Positions 1-7,628 of a stretch of DNA of 7,955 nt are shown here, piece after piece. The DNA lies in assembly GCA_004293505.1 (NCBI GenBank), contig RDYY01000157.1, positions 1 through 7,955 on the forward strand, read 5' to 3'. Position 1 is the first letter of the stretch. Every line of letters begins with the position of its first letter. The notes below the pieces were generated by a model, which was not told the DNA's origin, made no database searches, and worked only from the letters and a program-made list of their open reading frames with translations. Position numbers and translations under genes: made by a program. Origin of the DNA: Sphingobacteriia bacterium. Lineage in GTDB: Bacteria; Bacteroidota; Bacteroidia; Chitinophagales; Chitinophagaceae.

Positions 1-899
1 TGTGCATAGAGTTCCCTGTTCGTAGGGGTGATGCGTTTCAATGGATCTAACTTGTCTACGGCTTCAATGCCCAAGAGGGTTTCCAAACTGGCCACTACTG
101 CCAAAGTAATGGCTGTGGTCCAGACCAAGGGATTGCCCAAAGCTGACCAGTTGGGGAACATGAAAAAGCCTTTGAAATCAGCAAAGGATTTGGCCACAGG
201 AAGCCCCACCAAGTGCTTGCTTTCTAAAGCATATGCGGGGAAGGCAAAGCGGATGTATTCGTGAACGCCTACTGTTACCAAAACTGCAATCAATGGTGCT
301 GGTATCCCAGAGAGGGATTTGTTTTTTTTCATCCATTTGCTTTGCCAAAACAGCAATATGGTCAAGGACAACAAGCCCAAAAGTGTTGCTGTAGGAGACA
401 AGAATTGAACAGCGCTGAATAGTTCTGTCAGGGTATTTTCATGGTCAGGTTGCACAAAGGATTCATCGCCTTCAAAGTCATTGTCAAAGCCCACCAAATG
501 GGGCAATTGCTTCAAGATCAAAATCAGGCCAATGGCAGCCAACATCCCTTTGATGACTGCATTGGGAATATAATTGCCCAAGACGCCGGCTTTTAATTTG
601 CCGAAGACAATTTGTAAAATGCCTGCCAAAACAACTGCAACCAAGAAAACATCATAGCTGGGCAATTTACCTATGGCGCCAGCCACAATGGCGGTCAAAC
701 CAGCAGCAGGACCACTCACACTCAAAGGAGAGCCACTCAGGAAGCCCACCAAAACACCACCCACAACCCCTGCAATGATGCCCGCAAAAACGGGCGCACC
801 TGACCCCAGTGCAATGCCCAAACAAAGGGGCAAGGCCACCAAAAACACCACCACTGAGGCAGATAGGTCGGCCGAAATATTTTTCAAATATTGTTTCAT
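1..899 (-). CDS. SulP-family inorganic anion transporter, N-terminal part (cut by window edge)
   Basis: This gene encodes an inner-membrane anion transporter or channel of the SulP (SLC26-like) family; the 3' end lies outside the window. The 299 visible residues start at an ATG (complement of 897-899) seven bases after the fabG stop. Residues 10-40 form a first hydrophobic hairpin carrying VFLVALPLCLGIALGSGAP, the typical SulP TM1 signature. SGPAAGLTAIV (62-72) matches the conserved TM3 half-helix that lines the anion site. FGKLKAGVLGNYIPNAVIKG (99-118) and ETLLGIEAVDKLDP (273-286) are further family landmarks. Several more hydrophobic helices are evident. The remaining helices and any cytoplasmic STAS domain are missing. 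This subtype, with the ETLL-IEA-DKLDP motif, is often linked to carbonic anhydrase in other bacteria, which would favour bicarbonate, but sulfate cannot be excluded from sequence. The very short spacing from fabG suggests co-transcription. Family is certain; substrate is inference. Confidence 0.93.
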   Translation of the reverse strand, partial: MKQYLKNISADLSASVVVFLVALPLCLGIALGSGAPVFAGIIAGVVGGVLVGFLSGSPLSVSGPAAGLTAIVAGAIGKLPSYDVFLVAVVLAGILQIVFGKLKAGVLGNYIPNAVIKGMLAAIGLILILKQLPHLVGFDNDFEGDESFVQPDHENTLTELFSAVQFLSPTATLLGLLSLTILLFWQSKWMKKNKSLSGIPAPLIAVLVTVGVHEYIRFAFPAYALESKHLVGLPVAKSFADFKGFFMFPNWSALGNPLVWTTAITLAVVASLETLLGIEAVDKLDPLKRITPTNRELYA

Positions 900-906
900 G
901 GGCAAA

Positions 907-1662
907 TCAAATGTTCAGGCCACCGCAGGCGCTGATGACTTGTCCGGTGATGTAAGCAGACAAATCGCTCGCCAAAAACAAGGTAGTATTGGCTATTTCT
1001 TCGGCCTTTCCAAATCGTCCCAAAGGAATTTTTTGCAAAAATGCAGCTGCGCCTTCTCCGTCTTTTAAATAGTGTGTCATGTCGGTTTCAACAAAGCCAG
1101 GTGCAATGGCATTGCAGCGAATGTTGCGACTGCCCAATTCTGCGGCGATGGATTTGGTAAATCCGATGATGCCTGCTTTGCTGGCGGCATAACTGCTTTG
1201 GCCTGCATTGCCCCGGATACCAATGATGGAGCTCATGTTGATGATGCTTCCCTGTTTGGCTTTCATCATGGGCCGGATGACTTGTTTGGTCATGTTGAAA
1301 ACACTCTTCAAATTGGTGTCCATGACATCGTCCCACTGGTCCTCGCTCATGCGCAACAACAAATTGTCTTTGGAAATACCAGCATTGTTGACACATACAT
1401 CGATGGCACCAAATTCTTTTACCACTTCATTGACCAGGCTTTCACATTCAGCAAAAACCCCTGCATTGCTTTTCACGGCTTTTGCTTTAACGCCCATGGC
1501 TTCTATTTGGGCCACCAAAGCAGCTGCTTTTTCGGCACTGCCGTCACTCACATAGGTTAACACAACGTGGCTGCCGTTTTCTGCCAGCTTCAAGGCAATG
1601 GCAGCACCAATGCCACGGGCAGCTCCAGTGACCAAGGATACTTTGTTGGATAAGAGGGCCAT
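907..1662 (-). CDS. fabG: 3-oxoacyl-ACP reductase FabG (short-chain dehydrogenase)
   Basis: This is a cytoplasmic NADPH-dependent 3-oxoacyl-[acyl-carrier-protein] reductase, the first reductive step of each round of fatty-acid elongation. The 251-residue product has the full classical SDR layout. The glycine-rich cofactor loop TGAARGIG is at 12-19 and NNAG at 92-95. The catalytic tetrad is N117, S145, Y158 and K162, with S-to-Y spacing as in E. coli FabG. PGFVETDM (188-195) and the C-terminal ITGQVISACGGL are typical of FabG. Length is normal (E. coli FabG has 244 residues). The ATG start fits the usual N-terminus, MALLSNKVSLVTGA. It lies 60 bases behind the GH3 gene and 7 bases ahead of the SulP gene, so it may belong to the same operon. 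It is not next to acpP, fabD or fabF here, so it could be a second copy or act on another 3-oxoacyl substrate. The SDR assignment is certain and FabG is likely. Confidence 0.9.
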   Translation of the reverse strand: MALLSNKVSLVTGAARGIGAAIALKLAENGSHVVLTYVSDGSAEKAAALVAQIEAMGVKAKAVKSNAGVFAECESLVNEVVKEFGAIDVCVNNAGISKDNLLLRMSEDQWDDVMDTNLKSVFNMTKQVIRPMMKAKQGSIINMSSIIGIRGNAGQSSYAASKAGIIGFTKSIAAELGSRNIRCNAIAPGFVETDMTHYLKDGEGAAAFLQKIPLGRFGKAEEIANTTLFLASDLSAYITGQVISACGGLNI

Positions 1663-1722
1663 AGAATCGTTTTTAGGTTCAAGTTTGCTACTGTTCCGAA
1701 TGCTTGCAAGATAAGCCAGGCA

Positions 1723-3228
1723 TTACAAAATGGCATAGATCTCTTCGATATAGTTCCGGGTATTGCTCAGGCGGGGTACTTTGTGTTGTCCTCCTAATTT
1801 CCCTTTGGCTTTTAACCATCGGTTAAAACTACCTTGGGGCAAGGCTTTTACGTGGGGCATTTCCAAAGCAATGTCTTTGTAACGTTTGGCTTCATAGTCG
1901 CTGTTCAAAGACTTGAGTGCGCCATCCAATTCGTACGCAAATTTGGACAAATCCAAGGGCGTTTCTGCAAATTCTACCAGCCATTCGTGGGCCCCTTTTT
2001 GGCCATCGCCCATGAACACTGGAGCAGCCGTATAGTCTAAAACCTCCAACCCACAAGCTTTGGCTGCCATGGCCATGGCCTGGTCAGCATTGTCCGCAAT
2101 CAGTTCTTCGCCAAAAGCATTGATGTATTGCTTTAAACGACCCGTTACTTTGATGCGAAAGGGAAACAAATGCGTAAACTGGATGGTATCTCCCACCAAA
2201 TAGCGCCACAACCCCCCGTTGGTACTGATGACCAATGCATATTGCTTGCCCAATTCTACTGCTTGCAAACCAATGGTTTGGGGATCGGATTTACCATATT
2301 CCGACAAGGGCATGAATTCATAAAAAATACCGTTCTCTAAAAACAACAACATGCCTTCTTCCTCTGGTCGGTCTTGGGCAGCAAAAAATCCTTCACTGGC
2401 ATTGTACATTTCCAAATATTGGCAACCAGGCCCGATCACCTGTTGAAACTGTTCCTTGTAGGGTACAAAGGAGACTCCCCCATGGATATACAGTTCTAAG
2501 TTGGGCCAAACAGCTTTGATATTGGGCTTGCCAGTGATGGCCAATATCCTGCGCAACAAAATCAAAGTCCAAGTAGGCACACCAGAAATAGAACTGACGT
2601 CTTCCTGGATGGTAGACTGTGCCAGTTTTTCAATTTTTTCTTCCCACTCGTCCATCAAAGCAATGGACAGTTCTGGGGTGCGGATCCACTGGGCCCAGAG
2701 CGGCGTGTTTTGCAAGAGTACTGCACTCAGATCACCACAATGTATGTTTTCATTGATTTGGCTGATTTGGTGGCTGCCACCAATGACCAAACCCTTGCCT
2801 GTCAATAAATCACTTTCGCTTTGGTGTTGATAGTAAAGGGTGAGTACGTCTTTGGCCCCTTGAAAATGGCAGTCCTCTAGGCTTTCCTGGGTGATGGGAA
2901 TGAATTTGCTTTTGTCGCTGGTGGTACCACTGCTCTTGGCCAACCAATGTACGGGGGTATTCCACAAAGGGTTTTCTTCTCCGGCCAAAATGCGGTCGAT
3001 ATAAGGCTTTAGGTCATGGTATTCATGAATGGGAACCGCTTTTTTAAAACTGCGGATATTAAAGACTTCTGTAAACCCATGTTTGCGACCAAACTCGGTA
3101 TACTGTCCGTGGGTAATGAGGTCTTGGAGTACTTCCCGCTGGGCCTCAATGGGGTTTTGCTGCCATTGGTCAATGCGCCAATGCCTAAAACGGGCCAGCC
3201 TGGATATAGCGGGGGACAATAGTTTCAT
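1723..3228 (-). CDS. GH3 family acyl-adenylating enzyme (GH3 auxin-responsive promoter family)
   Basis: This is a member of the GH3 branch of the adenylate-forming superfamily. Plant GH3 enzymes activate a carboxylic acid with ATP and couple it to an amino acid; the bacterial substrate is not known. From the chosen ATG the protein has 501 residues. The ATP-binding motif SSGTTSDKSKFIP is at 99-111, YNASEG (the Y-x-x-S-E motif) at 275-280, and WRYLVGD (the Y-R-x-G-D equivalent) at 341-347. The hinge region GRLKQYINAFGEEL (363-376) leads into the small C-terminal domain, with a basic stretch LGGQHKVPRL at 478-487. All core nucleotide-binding motifs are intact, so the enzyme should be active. An in-frame ATG at 3285 would add 19 residues and overlap lptB by 34 bases. 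The start at 3228 is preferred because MKLLSPAISRLARFRHW is a usual N-terminus for this group and it lies 23 bases behind lptB. No signal peptide is seen, so it is cytoplasmic. Family assignment is strong; function is open. Confidence 0.92.
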   Translation of the reverse strand: MKLLSPAISRLARFRHWRIDQWQQNPIEAQREVLQDLITHGQYTEFGRKHGFTEVFNIRSFKKAVPIHEYHDLKPYIDRILAGEENPLWNTPVHWLAKSSGTTSDKSKFIPITQESLEDCHFQGAKDVLTLYYQHQSESDLLTGKGLVIGGSHQISQINENIHCGDLSAVLLQNTPLWAQWIRTPELSIALMDEWEEKIEKLAQSTIQEDVSSISGVPTWTLILLRRILAITGKPNIKAVWPNLELYIHGGVSFVPYKEQFQQVIGPGCQYLEMYNASEGFFAAQDRPEEEGMLLFLENGIFYEFMPLSEYGKSDPQTIGLQAVELGKQYALVISTNGGLWRYLVGDTIQFTHLFPFRIKVTGRLKQYINAFGEELIADNADQAMAMAAKACGLEVLDYTAAPVFMGDGQKGAHEWLVEFAETPLDLSKFAYELDGALKSLNSDYEAKRYKDIALEMPHVKALPQGSFNRWLKAKGKLGGQHKVPRLSNTRNYIEEIYAIL

Positions 3229-3251
3229 CTGGTCCCCCAAAATAAGAATTT

Positions 3252-4019
3252 TTAGCCGAGATCCCGCGCCATGTCCATGATCCAATCCTTGCGCTTCAAT
3301 TCAAAGTTGGTGCCCAAATACAAACGCCTTACCTGTTCATCGGCTGCCAACTCTTCTGCCTTACCATGCTTGAAGATCTTTCCCTCAATCAGCAAATAAG
3401 CCCGGTCGCAAATGGAAAGGGTTTCATTCACGTTGTGGTCCGTGATCAAGATGCCAATGTTCTTGTACTTTAATTTGGCCACCACGGATTGAATGTCTTC
3501 AACCGCAATGGGATCAACGCCCGCAAAAGGCTCATCCAACAAAATGAATTTGGGATCAACTGCCAGGGCCCGGGCAATTTCTGTTCTTCTTCTTTCCCCC
3601 CCACTCAAGCTGTCTCCATTGTTGTTCCTGACATGGTGTAAATTGAACTCATCCAACAAGGTTTCTAATTTGTGTTGTCGTTCTGCCTTGGTCAGCTTGG
3701 TCATTTCCAGCACAGCCATGATGTTGTTTTCTACACTGAGCTTGCGAAAAACGGAAGCTTCTTGGGGCAAATAACCAATGCCCATCTGTGCCCTTTTGTA
3801 CATGGGCAATTTGGTGATGTCTTGGTCATTGAGAAACACAGTGCCTTGGTCTGGTTTGATCAAGCCCACCACCATGTAAAACGAAGTGGTTTTTCCTGCT
3901 CCGTTGGGACCCAACAATCCAACAATCTCCCCTTGACTAACCTTGACCGAGACCTGCTGTACTACGGTCCTGCCTTTGTAACTTTTGACGAGTTCATGGG
4001 TTTGAATGGTTAAGCTCAC
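3252..4019 (-). CDS. lptB: LPS export ABC transporter ATP-binding protein LptB
   Basis: This is the cytoplasmic ATPase of the LptB2FG complex, which extracts lipopolysaccharide from the inner membrane and drives it along the LptC-A-D bridge to the cell surface. The 255-residue product shows every ABC motif: Walker A GPNGAGKT at 37-44, Q-loop glutamine Q86 in [13 protein letters not shown], signature LSGGE at 138-142, Walker B ILLDEP at 159-164 with catalytic E163, and switch histidine H195. [18 protein letters not shown] and the [14 protein letters not shown] block are characteristic of LptB rather than of other ABC ATPases. It is about 14 residues longer than E. coli LptB (241). The extra part is a tail after FELKRK ending in MARDLG, just before the GH3 gene. 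The membrane partners LptF and LptG are not in the window. It lies 25 bases behind the lipoprotein gene and 23 bases ahead of the GH3 gene, which suggests one transcript. Confidence 0.95.
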   Translation of the reverse strand: MSLTIQTHELVKSYKGRTVVQQVSVKVSQGEIVGLLGPNGAGKTTSFYMVVGLIKPDQGTVFLNDQDITKLPMYKRAQMGIGYLPQEASVFRKLSVENNIMAVLEMTKLTKAERQHKLETLLDEFNLHHVRNNNGDSLSGGERRRTEIARALAVDPKFILLDEPFAGVDPIAVEDIQSVVAKLKYKNIGILITDHNVNETLSICDRAYLLIEGKIFKHGKAEELAADEQVRRLYLGTNFELKRKDWIMDMARDLG

Positions 4020-4044
4020 GGGTGGTTCGTTTGGGCAAAGTTAA

Positions 4045-4635
4045 TCATCGGTAATGGTCCATTATTGCATAATATACATTGTTTTTAATCTTATAAAACC
4101 CTTTTCTGGAAGGATCCATTTCTGGATTCTCTTTCAAAAACATGGGATCAATCCAGACTACATTGAAATACTTCCTGTCCAAAAACGGGTTTCCATCAAT
4201 GACGGACCCAAAAGACAAGAAATAGGTATTGTAGGACTTTTCTTTGCCGTAAGCTTTATCCGCACCCATCCAAAAGCACCTCAAACTGCGCAAAGAATCA
4301 TATACCTGCCGCAATTTGATTGTATCATACTTGAAAGCTTCAACAGCCAAGGGAAAGATATAGCTTGACTGCTCTGTACTCAATACATATCGTTGGGTAT
4401 CCGTCTTGATTTCGAGGGCCGGGTATTTAAAAGATCTGTCATTGAATCCCAAGGACAAAGGTTGGGTGTGATATAGATCAGCATACAGTTGAAAAGTTTT
4501 AGCAATGCTTTTTTCATTTTTAAGATAGAAACGCTGCGATTTTTTGGCCCCCTTAGGTGCGCATGCAGAAAAAAGCAACATGCTACAAAAGCACCCCAAT
4601 AAAATCACCCCAAAGTTGTTGTTTGAATTCTTCAT
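4045..4635 (-). CDS. small predicted lipoprotein of unknown function, coupled to the peptidase-like gene
   Basis: I do not recognise a family for this 196-residue protein. The N-terminus MKNSNNNF is followed by a hydrophobic core and the lipobox-like L21-F22-S23-A24-C25, so it is probably lipidated on C25 and anchored in the inner or outer membrane facing outward. F at the -3 position is less usual than L, so a simple membrane anchor is possible. The mature part is rich in aromatic and charged residues, with no transmembrane segment and no repeat. Landmarks are YPALEIKTDTQRYVLS (71-86), FWMGADKAYG (121-130) and FNVVWIDPMFLKENPEMDP (157-175). Its ATG overlaps the stop of the upstream peptidase-like gene in an ATGA arrangement (4632-4635), which implies translational coupling and probably joint function as a chaperone, inhibitor, anchor or substrate-binding partner. 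lptB follows after 25 bases; the lipoprotein is too unlike LptC or LptE for me to assign it to LPS export. Confidence 0.8.
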   Translation of the reverse strand: MKNSNNNFGVILLGCFCSMLLFSACAPKGAKKSQRFYLKNEKSIAKTFQLYADLYHTQPLSLGFNDRSFKYPALEIKTDTQRYVLSTEQSSYIFPLAVEAFKYDTIKLRQVYDSLRSLRCFWMGADKAYGKEKSYNTYFLSFGSVIDGNPFLDRKYFNVVWIDPMFLKENPEMDPSRKGFYKIKNNVYYAIMDHYR

Positions 4636-5532
4636 GGATTTTCTGCTTTAATGGGAAATTCAACAACGCCATACACCAATTTTCGCATGCGGTTTTCGGT
4701 AAACATTTGAAACGTCTTTAACCCATAGTCCCAATAGGTGACGGCATAATAGCCATCAATCAATTTGATGTCGTACAACAGAATAAAGTGGGTGGGCAAA
4801 CGCAGGTTATAAATCCTGAATTTATTGGGATACAAATATTTGCTATTAACAAATAATACAACGGGCCCCTTTGCTAATGCTAAATACAAATCATATTCAT
4901 TTACCCAAGGGCGATAAAAATCCGAGCCGATGGCTTTGGTCTTGTACCCGCCCAGCTGCCGGGCCATTTTCCGGAATTTACTCAGGTTAGTCCCGCACCA
5001 ATCGGTATTCTCGTCGCCATTGTTGTATTTGTGGTTGAGGGTATTGATATAGCCCTTAAAATGGTCGGCCAAACTAAGCAACCAAATTTGGTCGGCCCCA
5101 TTCAATTGTAATTCTCCCTTGCCTTTCCAAGTGCCTGCTGCCAACCTGATCTCTGGGGAAGATGTTATGTTGATGCTGCTATCGGTGTACTGACCCGTTT
5201 GGTACAAAGACAAAATCATTCGAGCATAACGCTCGGGTTGGTCTTTGATGAACAAAACACTAAAAGCGGCATAGCCACAGAAATTGGTGCTGTGCCCTTG
5301 GTAAAGGGACTCAGCATAGCGAATATTCTTGGCCACGTTTTGGTAAAAAAGTGAAGCAGGGACATGGGGCCAAATGCTACTGCCTTTGGTGCTGTCTTGT
5401 TGCTGCCACCAAGCCAAAGCGCGTTGGGCCGAGGCGGTGATCGGGCGGATATTATTTGTGCTTCCCCCACTGGATTGTCCATAGACAAATCCAAAAAAAA
5501 AACAAGCAAAAACAAAACAACAAGCCCTTCAT
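4632..5532 (-). CDS. secreted papain/C39-like cysteine peptidase candidate; frame broken at a T10 tract in the signal peptide
   Basis: An uninterrupted 261-residue frame runs from 5417 to 4632, but its first codon there is only a TTG inside conserved-looking sequence. Continuing upstream in that frame gives a hydrophobic, signal-peptide-like stretch that ends at a TGA at 5529-5531 without an ATG. The natural ATG at 5530-5532 lies one base out of frame. Dropping one T from the ten-T run (5493-5502) gives a single 299-residue protein with N-terminus MKGLLFCF, a phenylalanine-rich core and a cleavage site near VYG-QSS (residue 18). In the body, NFCGYAAFS gives C85, PTHFILLYD gives H248 and VTYWDYG gives D268 (joined numbering). 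The order C, H, D, with the His and Asp in adjacent beta-strand-like segments, is that of papain-fold peptidases such as C39, or of transglutaminase relatives. No named family is recognised, so catalysis is inference. It follows the receptor gene by 59 bases and overlaps the lipoprotein gene by 4. As given, translation from the ATG ends after 26 residues. Confidence 0.72.
5493..5502 (-). repeat. homopolymer of ten T (coding strand) within the signal-peptide region
   Basis: Ten identical bases (A on the plus strand) lie 30 bases after the ATG of the peptidase-like gene. Reading through all ten leads to a TAA at 5452-5454; nine would keep the long frame open. Tracts of this length are prone to replication slippage, RNA polymerase slippage and sequencing error. 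The run is seen directly; its role is inference. Confidence 0.9.
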
Positions 5533-5564
5533 TGGACCAAGATAAAAAAAAGAAGCATAAACCG

Positions 5565-5591
5565 AGGACGAACCCATGATTAAGTTGTCCT
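5565..5591 (-). terminator. weak terminator-like hairpin behind the TonB-dependent receptor gene
   Basis: Directly after the receptor stop codon an imperfect inverted repeat pairs AGGAC (5587-5591 on the minus strand) with GTCCT (5565-5569) and AAC with GTT (5584-5586 with 5571-5573). It has one bulged base and a ten-base loop. Eight T follow on the minus strand (5544-5551), but 13 bases beyond the stem, farther than in a standard intrinsic terminator. It might partly reduce read-through from the receptor gene into the peptidase-like gene, or be chance. Confidence 0.25.
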
Positions 5592-7628
5592 TTACCAATG
5601 AACACTTGCTGTAAGGGAAATTGTCCTACCCTGTCCATTGATGCCACTGCCATGGGTACGGTAATCGGCATTAAAAAGATTGATCACCCCCGCTTGAAGG
5701 CATCCCCATGTAAGGGAATGGTTCAACATCAGGTGGGCCACATACCATCCGGGCGTACCCCCATTGGGAATACGGTTATCGTCTTTGTCGCCTTGGGCCA
5801 GCCGATGTTGTGGGCCAGCAAATTGCTGGTCCAGCTGAAAAGTCCATTTGCGCCATTGTTTGGCCAATAAAACCCTGCCAAAAGCTGGAGGTATCCTGCG
5901 CATGGGCTCATCACGAGAGGTGTTTTGTCCAAATGCATAGGTAAAATTTGAAGCCAAGGTCCACCCTTTTCTCCATCCCCAGTTGGCCTCCCATTCCAAA
6001 CCCTTTACAAATGACTGTTGGCTGTTTTCTTTGGTATAGACATTAACCCCATTCACTTGTTGACCGGGTACCTGCACCCTTGTGATCAATGCTTGCAGGT
6101 TCATGTAAAAGAGGGCTATCCCGATTCGGTTCTTATTTTTTTCCCAACGATAACCCCATTCCCAATTGTAAGTCTTTTCGGGTTTGAGCCCATACGCTGG
6201 AATTTCAAACCTAAAATCAACCAAACCCAAACTGCCCATGTCATCTATGTTGGGACTGCGGAACCCTGTGCTAAACGAAACATAACTAGCATGGTGAGGT
6301 GCCAGTTTTCGCCAAATGGCCAAATTGGTAACGAGAGCAGAAGGCGTGACTTTGATTTTACCCAAACTTGCATTCCCAAGGCTAGCTGAGTCCTCTATTT
6401 GAATTTGGGAGCTGTGATACCGCAATCCCGCTTCGAAGCGCCAAGAACCCCATTCAACATGGTGCAGGCTATACACCGAAAATTGGCCTTGTTTAGCCCC
6501 ATTGGGATAAAGACCGCGCAGGTTTTGCTGGTTACCCGTTGTCAATTGGGTTTGCGTCCTGTTGCTGTTGACCTTGTCTTGGTAAAATTCAATCCCGGAA
6601 TGAGCAGAATGGTGGATGGAGAAAACCGAAAAAATTTCAGCTGTTGCGCCAAGGGTATTGACTTGGTCTTTTTCTTCAAATGCATTGTTGTTTCCATTTC
6701 TGCGGTATCGACGGACTTCCTTGTTGGCTTGTTGAGATACCGTTAAAGTTATTTTTTGTGCAAGAGGAGTAAAGGTTTCCCATTGTGATTTCACATAAGC
6801 CAAGCTTCTTTGCTGAGGGGAAAAAAAATAGTATTGAAAATTTTCCAGCTTGACCCTGTGGTAAAGGGGAACATCTTTTTGCATCATTTGCTGGAAAAAG
6901 GCAGTCACCTGCCATTGCGCCGATAATTTCAACTTTAACTTTAGGTCAAAAGCCGACTCTTTGTATCCACTGGGAACTTGAACGCCTGTGCTATCGCCAC
7001 CTGGTAGGTCCCCAAAATTTCTTTGTGTGATGCCAGCTTGAAAAGTAAATTTTTGCTGACTAAATCCAGCTTCACCCCTAAAGGACTGTTCTGTACCCCT
7101 AGCAACCCAGCGAGCCAAAACCTTTCCAAAAAATTTGGGCTTTTCAGAAAAAGAGGGCAGGTGGTTGAACACTTGTAAAACCCCACCCATGGCATCGGAC
7201 CCATATTGCACAGACCCAGTTCCACGGGCAACTTCAATGGCTGCCAAACCAAAAACATCAATGGTATTTAAATATTGGTTGGGGCCAAAACGATAAGTAC
7301 TGTTGCTGAGCCGAATGCCATCCATTATCAATAGCGTTTGGTTCCCAGTAAGGCCACGCACAAATGGAGATCCCCCAGCGTGGTTGGTTTTTTGCACAAA
7401 AATGCCCGGTTGTCCCATCAGCGCTTCTGGGCTACTGCGCAGCTGCAGGGCCGATATTTGTTGAGCATTTAGGTGATGGGTAGAATAAGGAAGGGCCAAC
7501 CAACGGGTAGCTTTTCGCGTAGCGGTTACCACTACTGGATCCAAGGCCTGAATGGAATCATTATTTTGTGCAGCAAGCGATCCAAGCAAACATTGAACCA
7601 ATAACCACAATCCTGCTTTCTTGTACAT
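5592..7628 (-). CDS. TonB-dependent outer-membrane receptor, substrate unknown
   Basis: This encodes a 22-strand-type outer-membrane barrel with an N-terminal plug, which takes up a ligand using energy from TonB-ExbBD. From the ATG at 7628 it has 678 residues. There is a signal peptide MYKKAGLWLL with cleavage near LAA-QNN (residue 20), a TonB box DPVVVTA at 30-36, and a plug domain at about 47-155. The plug holds FVRGLTGNQTLLIMDGIRL (89-107) and the conserved IEVARGTGSVQYGSDAMGG (131-149). The C-terminus SLTASVHW ends in an aromatic residue, as barrel-assembly signals require. No carboxypeptidase-like leading domain and no SusD partner are present, so it is not a SusC type; the build is closer to BtuB, FepA or heme receptors. 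Upstream in-frame ATGs at 7697 and 7673 would place extra sequence before the signal peptide and are rejected. It is divergent from metF and followed 59 bases later by the peptidase-like gene. Family is certain; ligand is unknown. Confidence 0.94.
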   Translation of the reverse strand: MYKKAGLWLLVQCLLGSLAAQNNDSIQALDPVVVTATRKATRWLALPYSTHHLNAQQISALQLRSSPEALMGQPGIFVQKTNHAGGSPFVRGLTGNQTLLIMDGIRLSNSTYRFGPNQYLNTIDVFGLAAIEVARGTGSVQYGSDAMGGVLQVFNHLPSFSEKPKFFGKVLARWVARGTEQSFRGEAGFSQQKFTFQAGITQRNFGDLPGGDSTGVQVPSGYKESAFDLKLKLKLSAQWQVTAFFQQMMQKDVPLYHRVKLENFQYYFFSPQQRSLAYVKSQWETFTPLAQKITLTVSQQANKEVRRYRRNGNNNAFEEKDQVNTLGATAEIFSVFSIHHSAHSGIEFYQDKVNSNRTQTQLTTGNQQNLRGLYPNGAKQGQFSVYSLHHVEWGSWRFEAGLRYHSSQIQIEDSASLGNASLGKIKVTPSALVTNLAIWRKLAPHHASYVSFSTGFRSPNIDDMGSLGLVDFRFEIPAYGLKPEKTYNWEWGYRWEKNKNRIGIALFYMNLQALITRVQVPGQQVNGVNVYTKENSQQSFVKGLEWEANWGWRKGWTLASNFTYAFGQNTSRDEPMRRIPPAFGRVLLAKQWRKWTFQLDQQFAGPQHRLAQGDKDDNRIPNGGTPGWYVAHLMLNHSLTWGCLQAGVINLFNADYRTHGSGINGQGRTISLTASVHW

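Noticed and set aside
28..264. Plus-strand small protein at the left edge
   Set aside because: It is antisense to the clear SulP frame, which is open to the window edge and carries family motifs.
907..1560. Long open frames on both strands antisense or out of frame within fabG
   Set aside because: The fabG frame has every catalytic motif; the other frames encode compositionally odd proteins with no recognisable domain and are shadows.
5216..5671. A 151-codon minus-strand frame starting at 5671
   Set aside because: It begins inside the receptor gene and ends inside the peptidase-like gene. It shares only the out-of-frame stretch around the T tract and shows no domain. The joined peptidase frame explains the region better.
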